Shown: piece after piece, positions 1 through 8,191 of the stretch
Numbering within the stretch: the first letter of the stretch is position 1
Layout: the number at the start of each line of letters is the position of its first letter
Assembly (NCBI GenBank): GCA_024231375.1
Contig: JAAEQP010000608.1
Location: 1-24,996 of the forward strand
Source: a bacterium
Lineage (GTDB): Bacteria > Hydrogenedentota > Hydrogenedentia > Hydrogenedentiales > SLHB01
Length of the DNA: 24,996 nucleotides
Direction of reading: 5' to 3'
Translations under genes and position numbers: made by a program
The notes under the pieces: generated by a model
Databases searched by the model: none
What the model saw: the letters and a program-made list of their open reading frames with translations, nothing else
Told to the model about the DNA's origin: nothing

Positions 1-341
1 CCGACGTGAACCTTGCACACCCGATCTCCTGGGCCACGAGCAACACGGATAGCTTGTGGATGCGCACGCTCATCTGTGGCGAAGATACCGCATTGGTGGT
101 GGTCGTCAACGAAGCGTACCGGTGTGATTCCGAGGGGTTCTTCCCCACCCCGGCCCAGGATGTGACGATTACCTTTCCGCGGCTGCCATGGTTGACGCCG
201 CAGCGCGTCCAACGCGTCATGCCGGAGGGGTTCCACAAGGGGTTCGCCGAAGTGCCCGCACGCGTCAGACGCAAGAAGCTGGCCTGGGACGTGGACACCA
301 TCGACGACGTAGCCCTGTTCCGGGTGATGGCAAGGAAGTAG
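1..341 (+). CDS. C-terminal end of an unrecognised protein (5' truncated by window)
   Basis: The open frame enters from the left edge (first full codon at base 3) and ends at TAG 339-341. The GTG at base 6 is in frame but has no visible ribosome site, so the gene almost certainly begins upstream. The visible 112 or so residues are rich in alternating hydrophobic and polar stretches (for example ALVVVVNEAYR, then DVTITFPRLPWL) and end FRVMARK. This looks like a beta-sandwich tail of the kind found at the C-terminus of many secreted glycosidases. I cannot name the family. The gene converges on the 12-gene minus-strand operon, with a hairpin between them. It could equally be a domain of unknown function; only the upstream sequence would tell. 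Confidence 0.6.
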   Translation, partial: DVNLAHPISWATSNTDSLWMRTLICGEDTALVVVVNEAYRCDSEGFFPTPAQDVTITFPRLPWLTPQRVQRVMPEGFHKGFAEVPARVRRKKLAWDVDTIDDVALFRVMARK

Positions 342-372
342 CAGACGGCCGCAAGACACTGCCGGACGACAA

Positions 373-402
373 CGGGGCGTTCCCGCGATTGGGAACGCCC
401 CG
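373..402. terminator. Hairpin between convergent genes, probable bidirectional terminator
   Basis: Bases 373-384 pair perfectly with 391-402: a 12-bp GC-rich stem around GGGGCGTTCCC with a 6-nt loop. It sits between the stop of the plus-strand gene at 341 and the stop of the degP-like gene at 435, where a shared terminator is expected. Neither side is followed by a clear run of T, so it is not a textbook intrinsic terminator. It may act as a Rho-assisted terminator or an mRNA 3'-end stabiliser. Confidence 0.6.
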
Positions 403-434
403 GTTCATCTTACGATTCGGCCTGTGCCGCGAAT

Positions 435-1895
435 CTACTCGTCTTTATCGTCTCCGTCACCCTCGTCGTCGCTGTCATCTTCCTTCTCGGGGACCTCGAC
501 GAACACGATACGGGCCGGTTCGCCGCCTCGCGAGACGCGCATGAGCAGCGATTCGCCGGGCTTGGCGTGCCGTTTGACCAACCCCCGGTAGGACCCAACG
601 TCCTCAACAGGTTTCTTGGCGACCTCAACGATCACGTCGCCCCGCCCGAAGCCCGCGTCCGCCGCGGCGCTACCCGGCTCCACATCGATAACGACAACAC
701 CCTCGGTATCGGGGTCAAGTTCAAGCCGCTCGGCAAGTTCGGGCGTCAACGGGGCCACATCGATCCCGAGGAGGTCGGTGCGCTTCCGGGCCACGGCGAG
801 TTCTTCCGGAAACTCATCCAACTGCACTTTGACCTCGATGGCTTCTTCATCACGCCAGATCTCAAGGGTCACGTTCGCGTCCGGCGGCAGATACGAGATC
901 TTCTCGACCAGGTCCTGGCTGTTCTCCACGACCTCGCCGTTGACCTTGCGAATCACATCATAGACTTCCACACCCGCCTTCTCGGCCGGCGTGTCGTCCG
1001 CCACGCGGTCCACCAGCGCGCCCTTCTCGTCGGGCAGTCCGAAGGCCTTCGCGTCCTCTGGGCTGTCGATGTTGATGATCTCGACGCCCAGGTAGCCGCG
1101 GGTGACTTTGCCTTCCGCGATCAGCTCGGGCACCACGCGGTGGGCCGTGTTGATGGGCACGGCGAATCCGAGCGAATCGGCGCCGTATACGATGGCCGTG
1201 TTGATGCCGATCACTTCGCCGTCGATGTTGCACAACGGACCGCCGCTGTTGCCCAGGTTGATAGCCGCATCGGTCTGAATGAGGTCTTGGAACCGCAAAC
1301 CGGGCAACCGCAGCCCTTCGCGGCCGAGTGCGGTGATGTGGCCGTAGGACAGGGATCCTTGCAGACGGCGCGGGTTCCCCACGGCAATGGCGAACTGGCC
1401 AACGCGGAGCTTGGTCGAATCGCCGAACACGGCGGCGGGCAGTTCGCCGTTCGGTTCGATCTTGATGACGGCGATATCGGTTTGGGGATCCTGTCCGATC
1501 GCTGTGGCCTCGTAGACCTCGTCGTTCCACAACCGAACCTCGATCTTCTCGGCGCCGTCCACGACGTGGTTGTTCGTGACGATGTAGCCGGCCTTGTCGT
1601 AGATGAATCCGGACCCGGAAGCCTGAGGCGGCCGCATGGGCATGCGCCGGTGCCCTTCGGGAACGGGCACGCCAAAGTACTTGAAGAACTCCTCTAGCCC
1701 TTCCATCTGCTCGCCGGTCATGTCGGGCAGGGCGCCCTCCACGTCGATGTTGACGACTATCTTGCCCAAGTCCTCGCCGAGCCGGACGAACTCGTCCTCG
1801 ATCTGCTTCAGCAGGGGATTGGCGGCGTGGGCCGCGCCGGCGAACAGGGCCAGCGTCAGCAGGGCTACCATCACCCGCGGTTTCGTCGCGTTCAT
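435..1895 (-). CDS. degP: HtrA/DegP-type periplasmic serine protease with two PDZ domains
   Basis: A 486-residue trypsin-like protease that should degrade or refold damaged periplasmic proteins. A signal peptide spans residues 1-24 (cleavage after AHA). The protease domain (about 90-260) carries the full triad: His110 in TNNHVV, Asp140 in QTDIAVIK and Ser217 in GNSGGPL. The LGFAVPI strand typical of HtrA is at 242-248. PDZ1 covers about 265-360 (starting RGYLGVEI) and PDZ2 about 372-468 (with a GVVVIDVEPGSAAADAG segment). Length matches the family. The start is an ATG inside ATGA, overlapping the glnD stop, with AAGGGAG at 1903-1909 placed 7 nt upstream, so translation is probably coupled to glnD. 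It is the last gene of the Bat-type operon. The odd part is a C-terminal tail after residue 470 made almost only of Asp, Glu, Gly and Lys. Family assignment is secure; the choice of DegP over DegQ/DegS is not. Confidence 0.95.
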   Translation of the reverse strand: MNATKPRVMVALLTLALFAGAAHAANPLLKQIEDEFVRLGEDLGKIVVNIDVEGALPDMTGEQMEGLEEFFKYFGVPVPEGHRRMPMRPPQASGSGFIYDKAGYIVTNNHVVDGAEKIEVRLWNDEVYEATAIGQDPQTDIAVIKIEPNGELPAAVFGDSTKLRVGQFAIAVGNPRRLQGSLSYGHITALGREGLRLPGLRFQDLIQTDAAINLGNSGGPLCNIDGEVIGINTAIVYGADSLGFAVPINTAHRVVPELIAEGKVTRGYLGVEIINIDSPEDAKAFGLPDEKGALVDRVADDTPAEKAGVEVYDVIRKVNGEVVENSQDLVEKISYLPPDANVTLEIWRDEEAIEVKVQLDEFPEELAVARKRTDLLGIDVAPLTPELAERLELDPDTEGVVVIDVEPGSAAADAGFGRGDVIVEVAKKPVEDVGSYRGLVKRHAKPGESLLMRVSRGGEPARIVFVEVPEKEDDSDDEGDGDDKDE

Positions 1896-4600
1896 GTACT
1901 ATCTCCCTTGGTTTCGGCCGTGGTTCGGGGATGGATCGCCCGTATGAGGGCCTCCCGGATCTCCACGTGCCGGATTTCGTCTTCAATTTTCGCACGATCC
2001 TGGGTGACATAGAAGGAATCGCGGACGCGGCGCGCATCGGTGACGATACGCGCCGTCGAGATATCCAGACCCAGTTTCGCCATGGCCCGCGTGATGTCGT
2101 ACAGCAGGCCGGTTCGGTCTCCGGTCTCCAAGTCGATAACAGTATGGATCCGCGACGACCCGTTGTCGAATTCCACGCGGGTCTGGACGGGCAACGGTGG
2201 TTGCAGCAGGGCGAACAACCGCCGCCGCGAGTTCTCCACGTGCTCCCCGACATCCTGACCTTCCAGAAGCACGCCGCGAAGCATCCGTTCAAGGGCGCCG
2301 GCTTGGCGGTGGGTCAGCGGCTGGCGCTGCCATGCGTCCATCACGGTAAACACGTCCACCACCCAACCATCGGGGCGGGTAAACAGGGCGGCGCTGTGGA
2401 CATCCATCAACTGAGACGAGAAGCACCCGGCAATCGCCGCAAACAGCCCCTGCCGGTCCTGGGTGCAAATGACCACCTCGCTCATGCCGGCATTCTCGAC
2501 GCGGGTTGCCTTCATGGCCAAGCCGCATTCGCGGGCCTCGGCGACGCATTCGATGTGCTGGGCGACCTGGGCGGGCGTGAAGGCCACGAAGTAGCGCTGC
2601 CCCAGGCCTTCGAGGTGGGGACGTACTTCCGGCTGAAGTCGGGTCTCGACCGTCGCCAACGCTTTCTCCGCCTTGGGCGTGTTCCAATACTCTTCTCCGA
2701 CCGTCTCGGCACGGCCGGAGAGCCGCTTCATGGCACGCAGATAGAGCTGCATGAGCAGCGTGCCTTTCCAGTCGTTCCAGACGGACGGTCCCACCGCATA
2801 CAGGTCGGCGTACGACAACAGGAGCAAGGCCCGCAGCCGCTGCTCCGACTTCACGGTATCGCAGAAGCTGGTGACAATGTCCTCGTCGTCGATGTCCCGG
2901 TATTGACTGATGTGATTCATGAGAATGTGATGCTTCACGAGAAAGGCAATCTGCTCTCGATCCTCCCGGGGAAGGCCGATGCGGTCGCAGATGCCTTCCG
3001 TCAGACGCATGCTCTCCTCCACATGGACCTCGCCGGCCACCTTGCCAAAGTCGTGAAAAAGAAGCGACAGCACCAGGATGTAGGGGTCCGAGAGGTTCTC
3101 AAGTGCTTCTCGTAGAACACTGCCCACGGGTCCGTCCATTTCCGGGATCCCCGTGAACGACTCCAAAGCCCGCAGCGTGTGTTCGTCGACCGGATAGGTA
3201 TGGAAGTTTTGGTACCGGATCATCCCTGTCACGGCGGCGTACTCAGGCAGGTACCGACCGAGGAACCCTACGTGCGCCGCCTGACGCAACGCATGGCCCG
3301 CCTCCAGCGGATGGTTGCACAGGGCGATGAGATAGCGGCGAACCGGTTCGCTGGACCGGAAGGTCTCGTTGACCAAGCTCAGATTCTCAGTGACCGAGCG
3401 TTCGGTCGAGCGGCTCAGGTGGACCTTGTCGCGCGCGCACCGCCAGAATAGTTCCATGAGCCGGGGCGGGTTGTGCTTGAAATAATCCGGATCGCCGAGA
3501 CCGGCGAACAATTCCGCACCCCGGATTACCCACGGCAGGGGCCGGTCGTTCTCGGTCAGTTCGGGCGCCTCCGCGTCGGAAGTGCCCTCGTAATCGCAGA
3601 TCCGCGCCGCAATCCGCAGGAATCGCCGCATCATGCTTGCCGCGGCGTAGTAGTCCTGCATCAAGAGGGCCACGTCCTGCTGCGGACCGTCGCAATAGCC
3701 GAACGCTTTGGCGACGCGCTGCTGACTGGCGTACGTGAGCGTGTCGTCCTGTTTCTCAGCGCGGAAGTGCAGTTCGTTACGGATACGCCACAGGAAGTCC
3801 AAGCCTCCGGCGAAATCGAGTTGTTCCTCGGGCGTGATCAGCCCTTGGGCCAACGCCTCGTCGAGCGTGTTCGTGCCGTAGGCCATCATCAACAGCCACA
3901 AGGCCGTGTGAAAATCGCGAAGCCCACCCGCGTTCTCTTTGATGTTGGGTTCAAGCGTGTACAGGTCGCGGTGGTCCTCCGGGAGTCCGTCGTAACGGTC
4001 CCGGACCTTGTGCTGCACGAACTCGGCGCCCAGGTCCCCGGCCTGCTGCTCGCGCATTGACAGCCGCATGCGGGCGAAAACCGTGCTGTCACCTGCCAAC
4101 AACCGCGCCTCGAGGAAGCTCGTAAATGCCTTGATGTCTTCGTGGGCCAGTTCGATGGCCTCGGCGATCCCACGAATGCCGTACCCGACCTTGAATCCTG
4201 CGTCCCATAGAAACGGCACGAGATACTGGTTGAGCTGGCGGATGTTTTCGTCCAGCTCGCCTTCGTAGAGCAGACACACATCGATGTCGGAACCGGGGCT
4301 TAGTTCGCGGCGCCCGTACCCTCCCAATGCGCAGAGCGACACGCGCGACACCAGCGATGCCCGGCCGGGAAGGGCCGCCAACGCAAACTGAAACGCGCCC
4401 CGGAGAACCTCGTCGGCGACGTTGGAGAGGCTCCGCACAATGTCCGCGCCCGACGCGCCGAACCGGTGGCGATGGTTGATGTTCTCCCGTTGCTGTTCGA
4501 TGTAGGCACGGGCCGCGGCCAAGCATTCGTCCCTGGGCAGTTCCGCCACCGCCGCGTCGCGAACGCCGGTCTGTGCGACCAGTTCTTCGAACGATCCCAT
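1892..4600 (-). CDS. glnD: [Protein-PII] uridylyltransferase / uridylyl-removing enzyme GlnD
   Basis: A 902-residue cytoplasmic nitrogen sensor. In the family it adds UMP to PII when glutamine is low and removes it when glutamine is high. The nucleotidyltransferase motif GGYGRREL (93-100) is followed by SDIDVCLLY with metal ligands Asp105 and Asp107. The HD phosphohydrolase domain shows His474, His516-Asp517 (LLFHDFGK), His557-His558 and Asp599, all the expected ligands. Two ACT domains follow at about 707-775 (VVICTQDRQGLFAAIAG) and 817-890 (HTVIDLETGDRTGLLYDI). Length is close to the roughly 890 residues of E. coli GlnD and nothing is broken. The ATG forms TAATG with the BatE stop and the TGA forms ATGA with the protease start, so it is locked between them. 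No glnB, amtB or glutamine synthetase gene is in the window. A stand-alone role in a different signalling circuit cannot be excluded, but all catalytic parts are present. Confidence 0.95.
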   Translation of the reverse strand: MGSFEELVAQTGVRDAAVAELPRDECLAAARAYIEQQRENINHRHRFGASGADIVRSLSNVADEVLRGAFQFALAALPGRASLVSRVSLCALGGYGRRELSPGSDIDVCLLYEGELDENIRQLNQYLVPFLWDAGFKVGYGIRGIAEAIELAHEDIKAFTSFLEARLLAGDSTVFARMRLSMREQQAGDLGAEFVQHKVRDRYDGLPEDHRDLYTLEPNIKENAGGLRDFHTALWLLMMAYGTNTLDEALAQGLITPEEQLDFAGGLDFLWRIRNELHFRAEKQDDTLTYASQQRVAKAFGYCDGPQQDVALLMQDYYAAASMMRRFLRIAARICDYEGTSDAEAPELTENDRPLPWVIRGAELFAGLGDPDYFKHNPPRLMELFWRCARDKVHLSRSTERSVTENLSLVNETFRSSEPVRRYLIALCNHPLEAGHALRQAAHVGFLGRYLPEYAAVTGMIRYQNFHTYPVDEHTLRALESFTGIPEMDGPVGSVLREALENLSDPYILVLSLLFHDFGKVAGEVHVEESMRLTEGICDRIGLPREDREQIAFLVKHHILMNHISQYRDIDDEDIVTSFCDTVKSEQRLRALLLLSYADLYAVGPSVWNDWKGTLLMQLYLRAMKRLSGRAETVGEEYWNTPKAEKALATVETRLQPEVRPHLEGLGQRYFVAFTPAQVAQHIECVAEARECGLAMKATRVENAGMSEVVICTQDRQGLFAAIAGCFSSQLMDVHSAALFTRPDGWVVDVFTVMDAWQRQPLTHRQAGALERMLRGVLLEGQDVGEHVENSRRRLFALLQPPLPVQTRVEFDNGSSRIHTVIDLETGDRTGLLYDITRAMAKLGLDISTARIVTDARRVRDSFYVTQDRAKIEDEIRHVEIREALIRAIHPRTTAETKGDST

Positions 4601-5412
4601 TAGGCAGGGTCCTCGTCGGCCAGTAGCGCGATTCCCGGTCCTGTTTCGCCGTCTGCATGCTCATATGGAGGACCGACGAAGGTGAACGCCGATGCGCGCG
4701 CCCACCCGCGGTCACCGGTCGCCGTGGTGACCCGGACCCAATCGCCACTGCGGCTGTCCGCGGTCACACGGTCGCCCTCGAACAGTTCGAAGCGCACGGT
4801 CTCGCCTTCGTCGCGGCCAAAATGGACCGGTACGGTGACGTCGGATGCCACGGCGAGCGTCGCTGGCTGCGCCTTCACCCAGGCGGACCCGGAAAACGCC
4901 ACGGACGCCAACGCAAGCGCCAGCGCGGCCCGCCGGAGGTAGCGTGGCGGCCCCGCCGCTCTGCGCCAGGTGAACTGTCGAATTGCCAACACGCCCCAGC
5001 AAGCCAGCCAGCACAGGATGGCCGCCGCCAGGGTTGTGCCACGCGAGAGGTGGTAGTGCCAGAACAAGAGGCTCTGTTCCCAATCCGGGGGAAGGGGCCG
5101 TTCCAACCGTCGCGAAGTCTTCATGTAGCACTGGACAAGATTGTGCTCGGCACTCTCAAACCCGGGCGAGAGGCGCAACACGCGCTCGTAGTTGGCGATC
5201 GCGGGTCCGAGCCGGTCCATGCGGTAGTAGGCGTTGCCGAGGTTGTAGAACAGGGCAGGGTCTTCGACCCCTTCTTCCACCAACCGTTCAAGCGTCTCGA
5301 CGGCCAAACCGTAATCCTTTTCCGAATAGGCTTCTGTGGCGCGGTCGAAGGTTTGGTTAAAGGCCGTTCCCGAGATCAGCAGGAGTGGAATCGTCAAGGA
5401 TGCCAGTGTCAT
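4600..5412 (-). CDS. batE: BatE-like TPR and SH3-domain membrane protein
   Basis: A 270-residue envelope protein. A hydrophobic N-terminus (residues 1-18) is likely a signal sequence or anchor. TPR helices lie at about 20-100, with the consensus-like ALFYNLGNAYYRMDRLGPAI. Two membrane segments follow at about 126-144 and 161-178. A bacterial SH3-like domain spans about 185-246 and ends with the typical GDWVRVTTATGDRGWARAS pattern. This TPR-TM-TM-SH3 layout is that of BatE proteins, the last member of the Bat (Bacteroides aerotolerance) set. The start ATG overlaps the BatD stop as ATGA. Its function is not settled; TPR and SH3 parts imply protein contacts or cell-wall binding at the membrane. 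Bat gene names rest on domain order and neighbours. Confidence 0.85.
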   Translation of the reverse strand: MTLASLTIPLLLISGTAFNQTFDRATEAYSEKDYGLAVETLERLVEEGVEDPALFYNLGNAYYRMDRLGPAIANYERVLRLSPGFESAEHNLVQCYMKTSRRLERPLPPDWEQSLLFWHYHLSRGTTLAAAILCWLACWGVLAIRQFTWRRAAGPPRYLRRAALALALASVAFSGSAWVKAQPATLAVASDVTVPVHFGRDEGETVRFELFEGDRVTADSRSGDWVRVTTATGDRGWARASAFTFVGPPYEHADGETGPGIALLADEDPA

Positions 5413-7244
5413 GGGGCCTCCTTTCGTGCCCGGCCCGCTGCCAGCGACGCATCCAACCCATCAATGCACCCCGCGGCGCCATGCATCAGGGCGTTGGCTT
5501 CGTTCGGAGACAGGGGCTCGCTGCCGTAGCGCGCTCGCTCACATTTGCGGAGCACTTTCAGGAAGTTGTCGGTATCGTCAGGGCTCGCACCGCCGCCAGT
5601 CAGCAGCCGTTCCGCATCCGCCGAGGTAATCCCGCCTTCCGCGACATCGAATTTGTCCGCCACGAAGCCCGTCATCGCGCGGTACAACTCGTCCGCGGGT
5701 TCCTCGGCACCGGCCGCGGCGGCCAGCCGTTTGCGGGCGCGGGCACGCGCCCGGTGGGACCGCGCAAAAGATGTGTCTCCCGCGAACCGGCGGCGCCGGG
5801 CCATCACGAGCGCCAACGCGCCGTACAGTGCAGGGGGAAGCACAATGTTGAGAAGGATCGGGAGGAAGGCGAAACCGTTCCCACGTTTCAATGGGCCGGG
5901 ATGCGTGATGGGGGGCATGATGTCCTGCCCCACCACGTCGACGGCTTCGGGTTCCATGCCGAGACCCGCATCCATCACCTGCCGGCTCTGCAGTTCCGGT
6001 GTTGCGAGCACTTCCAGAGAGAAGGGCCCGGCCTTCTTGGTCACGTACGAATCCGCCCGCGGATCGAAGTAACAGAACTCCAGGGCGGGGATAGTCAAGA
6101 TGCCTTCCTTCACGGGTGTAATGGCGTACGTGAAACTTCGCTCAATGGTCAGCGCGGCAGGGTCACGGGTCGGATGCGACTGCGTTTCCTTCTCCGCGGG
6201 ACCCACATAGGCGTCCGGTATCTCGGGCAACGTGGGCTCGCCGATGGCGTTGGGATTTCCTTGGCCCGTCACACGCACCAAGAGCTTCGTAGGCGCGCCC
6301 TGGATGACCTTGGTCTCCGTCAACTCCGCCGCGAACTCGAACGCCCCCACGGCGCCGCTGAAGGTCGCCGGCCGTTCGAGCAACGGCTTCACGAGCACTT
6401 CCAATCCGGGCGCCGATCGCGATACGCGCCGCCGTTCGTATCCCCGGTCCGTCTTCGCCGTCACCACCCCGGTCCAGTTCCATCCGCCAATGGCGATCGT
6501 GCCCGTTTGGAGTGGGTAAAGCATCTGACGTTGGCGGTAGATCCGGAACCGCCATCCATTCCGTTCGCGCACCTCGGCATCAATCTCCTGCGGCGTCTGG
6601 GGTATGGTGTAGAAGCCTTCGGTGGACGGAAACTCCGCTGTGAACGGCCGCTCGCTAATGGACACACCCTCGTAGGCCCAGAGCTTCAGCGTCATCACGA
6701 CCGGCTCACCTTGATAGACTTCGCGTTTGTCGATCTCGGTCGTCATGAACACGGCGTCGTTGAGCGTGAAGTCCTCCCCGGCGGGTGACGGCCCCGGCGT
6801 TTCGTATCCCTCCCCGGGCTCGGCCGCGGGTACACTCGGGCGGTCACTGACCTCGGGCCGGGGAGCCTGGAGGGCAGCTGCCTCGCCGACACGCACCGTG
6901 ACGGGTTCGGACTCCACCATCTTCCCGTCGATCTTCACGCGGAACGGCGGGATCGTAAGAGGTCCCGGCTTCGTGATCGTGGCCACGTAGCCGCGGCCTC
7001 GTATCTGCGTCATCTTCGAATTGACGATGGTATACCGGTCTTCCTGTCTCCTCGGGCTAGGATCGATGATCAAGCCATCCACCTGAGGCAGGATCGGATC
7101 GCCCACTTGGGTGCCACTGGCCTGCACGCCAATCATGAACGGTTTGTCTACCTCGATGGCGACGTTGTCGACCTCCACCACTACCTTTGGTCCGGCGGCG
7201 GCCAGGATGATCGTCAGTGCAGACAGGATTCCCGTCGCTACCAT
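5409..7244 (-). CDS. batD: BatD family protein (oxygen tolerance / Ig-like membrane protein)
   Basis: With start at 7244 the product is 611 residues: a signal sequence (about 1-17), a long periplasmic region of repeated beta-sandwich domains (about 20-440), one membrane segment near 458-483 (FLPILLNIVLPPALYGALAL), and a basic then helical cytoplasmic tail. Domain starts such as KVVVEVDNVAIEVDKPFMI and EIDKREVYQGEPVVMTLKLW match the BatD pattern. The track from 7253 (GTG) would add three residues. I prefer the ATG at 7244 because it forms TAATG with the BatC stop and AAGGAG lies 8 nt upstream; the GTG overlaps that ribosome site. In the Bat complex BatD is thought to bind partners through its Ig-like domains. 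Residues 125-165 are a Pro/Glu-rich linker. Confidence 0.88.
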   Translation of the reverse strand: MVATGILSALTIILAAAGPKVVVEVDNVAIEVDKPFMIGVQASGTQVGDPILPQVDGLIIDPSPRRQEDRYTIVNSKMTQIRGRGYVATITKPGPLTIPPFRVKIDGKMVESEPVTVRVGEAAALQAPRPEVSDRPSVPAAEPGEGYETPGPSPAGEDFTLNDAVFMTTEIDKREVYQGEPVVMTLKLWAYEGVSISERPFTAEFPSTEGFYTIPQTPQEIDAEVRERNGWRFRIYRQRQMLYPLQTGTIAIGGWNWTGVVTAKTDRGYERRRVSRSAPGLEVLVKPLLERPATFSGAVGAFEFAAELTETKVIQGAPTKLLVRVTGQGNPNAIGEPTLPEIPDAYVGPAEKETQSHPTRDPAALTIERSFTYAITPVKEGILTIPALEFCYFDPRADSYVTKKAGPFSLEVLATPELQSRQVMDAGLGMEPEAVDVVGQDIMPPITHPGPLKRGNGFAFLPILLNIVLPPALYGALALVMARRRRFAGDTSFARSHRARARARKRLAAAAGAEEPADELYRAMTGFVADKFDVAEGGITSADAERLLTGGGASPDDTDNFLKVLRKCERARYGSEPLSPNEANALMHGAAGCIDGLDASLAAGRARKEAP

Positions 7245-8191
7245 TACCACCACTCCTTGCGCGGTTTGGCCTCGATGGGACCTGTCCTCCGGTCTTCTTG
7301 CTCCTGCTGATCCATATCCTCCAGCGACTGCAAAATCGCTTCGATGTTCTGGCGCTCTTCGGCGTCCGGTTCGCCGCCTTCCTCGGGTTCGCTATCAGCC
7401 TCCGACTGCTTCTGCTCCTGAGGCGGCTGCTGCTCGTTGCCAGCGTCCTGCTTCTGTTGGTCTTCGCTTTGCTCGGGCTGCTCCTGCTTGTCGCCGTCCT
7501 GCTGCTGTTCCTGTTCCTGCTGTTGCTTCTCCTGGTCCTGCTTGTCGCCTTCTTCGCCGTCCTCCTTCTGCTCGTCATCACCGCCCTGCTGCTCTTTCTG
7601 TTCCTGTTGGGGCGGTGGGTCTTGAAGCAGTTTCTTCAGCAAGTACCGCATGTGGTCCAGATTTGCACGGGCTTCGGGATGGTCAGGATAGTCTCTCAGG
7701 AGGGTCTCGTAGGATTCGATGGCCTCTTCAAAAGCCTCTTCGGCCTTCTTGCCAGGATCCGCGATGTCGGCCAACCGCACCTGGTTCATTCCTGCCTCAT
7801 AGAAAACGATGGCCCTCTCGGCTAGGGAATTGGCCTCATTGAAACGTGCCGCTAGGCGCATGTCGGCGTTATCGCTATTCGTGGCAGAGGAGAATCCTTC
7901 TTCGGCCTTCCCGAACTCATCCAGCGCATTGGACAGCAGTCCCGCTTCAATAGCCTGTGTACCCAGCGCATAGTGGGCGCATCCGACGCCATAGTGCAGG
8001 TAATCCGATTCCGGCTCGTCGAACTGAAGGTCCCGGTACTGGGTTAAGGCGCCCTGCGCGTCGCCGGAGGCAAGGGTCTGATTGGCTTGCCGGACGCGCC
8101 GCGCAAACGACGCTGCCTGAGCCGTTCCGGCGATGCCGACCACGAGCACGATACATATGAGTTTACGCACGGCCTTCTTCCTCTTGCGCAT
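7244..8191 (-). CDS. batC: BatC-like TPR protein with a Gln/Glu-rich tail
   Basis: A 315-residue secreted or membrane-anchored TPR protein. The N-terminus is KR-rich, then hydrophobic (11-22), with cleavage likely after TAQA (26). TPR-type helices run from about 28 to 190. Residues 191-281 are almost wholly Gln, Glu, Asp, Lys, Gly and Pro. The C-terminus EAILQSLEDMDQQEQEDR and PRKEWW resembles the conserved BatC end. The ATG at 8191 overlaps batB by 29 bp. A GTG at 8170 is an alternative: the purine run AAGAGGAAGAAGG just before it looks like a ribosome site and would still give a good signal peptide (RKLICIVLVVGIAG). I cannot decide between the two. The TPR part probably scaffolds the BatA/BatB VWA proteins; the tail is likely disordered. 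Confidence 0.85.
   Translation of the reverse strand: MRKRKKAVRKLICIVLVVGIAGTAQAASFARRVRQANQTLASGDAQGALTQYRDLQFDEPESDYLHYGVGCAHYALGTQAIEAGLLSNALDEFGKAEEGFSSATNSDNADMRLAARFNEANSLAERAIVFYEAGMNQVRLADIADPGKKAEEAFEEAIESYETLLRDYPDHPEARANLDHMRYLLKKLLQDPPPQQEQKEQQGGDDEQKEDGEEGDKQDQEKQQQEQEQQQDGDKQEQPEQSEDQQKQDAGNEQQPPQEQKQSEADSEPEEGGEPDAEERQNIEAILQSLEDMDQQEQEDRRTGPIEAKPRKEWW
7253..7258 (-). promoter_or_regulatory. Ribosome binding site that fixes the batD start
   Basis: Read on the minus strand this is AAGGAG, 8 nt before the ATG at 7244 and overlapping the alternative GTG at 7253. It lies inside the end of the batC coding region, fitting coupled translation through the TAATG junction. Confidence 0.7.
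7349..7621 (-). repeat. Low-complexity CAG/GAG-rich coding tract in batC
   Basis: This stretch encodes residues 191-281 of the BatC-like protein, dominated by Gln, Glu, Asp and Lys codons (runs such as EKQQQEQEQQQDGDKQEQ). On the plus strand it reads as imperfect ctg/ctt/ctc repeats. It is translated and in frame, so it is a compositionally biased linker and not an independent repeat element. Such tracts can vary in length between strains. Confidence 0.8.

Noticed and set aside
958..2292. 444-codon minus-strand frame overlapping glnD and degP
   Set aside because: Very Arg/Pro-rich, lies in another frame of two genuine genes and has no motif.
5385..6788. 467-codon plus-strand frame opposite batD
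   Set aside because: Arg/His/Gly-rich antisense shadow of a well-supported gene.
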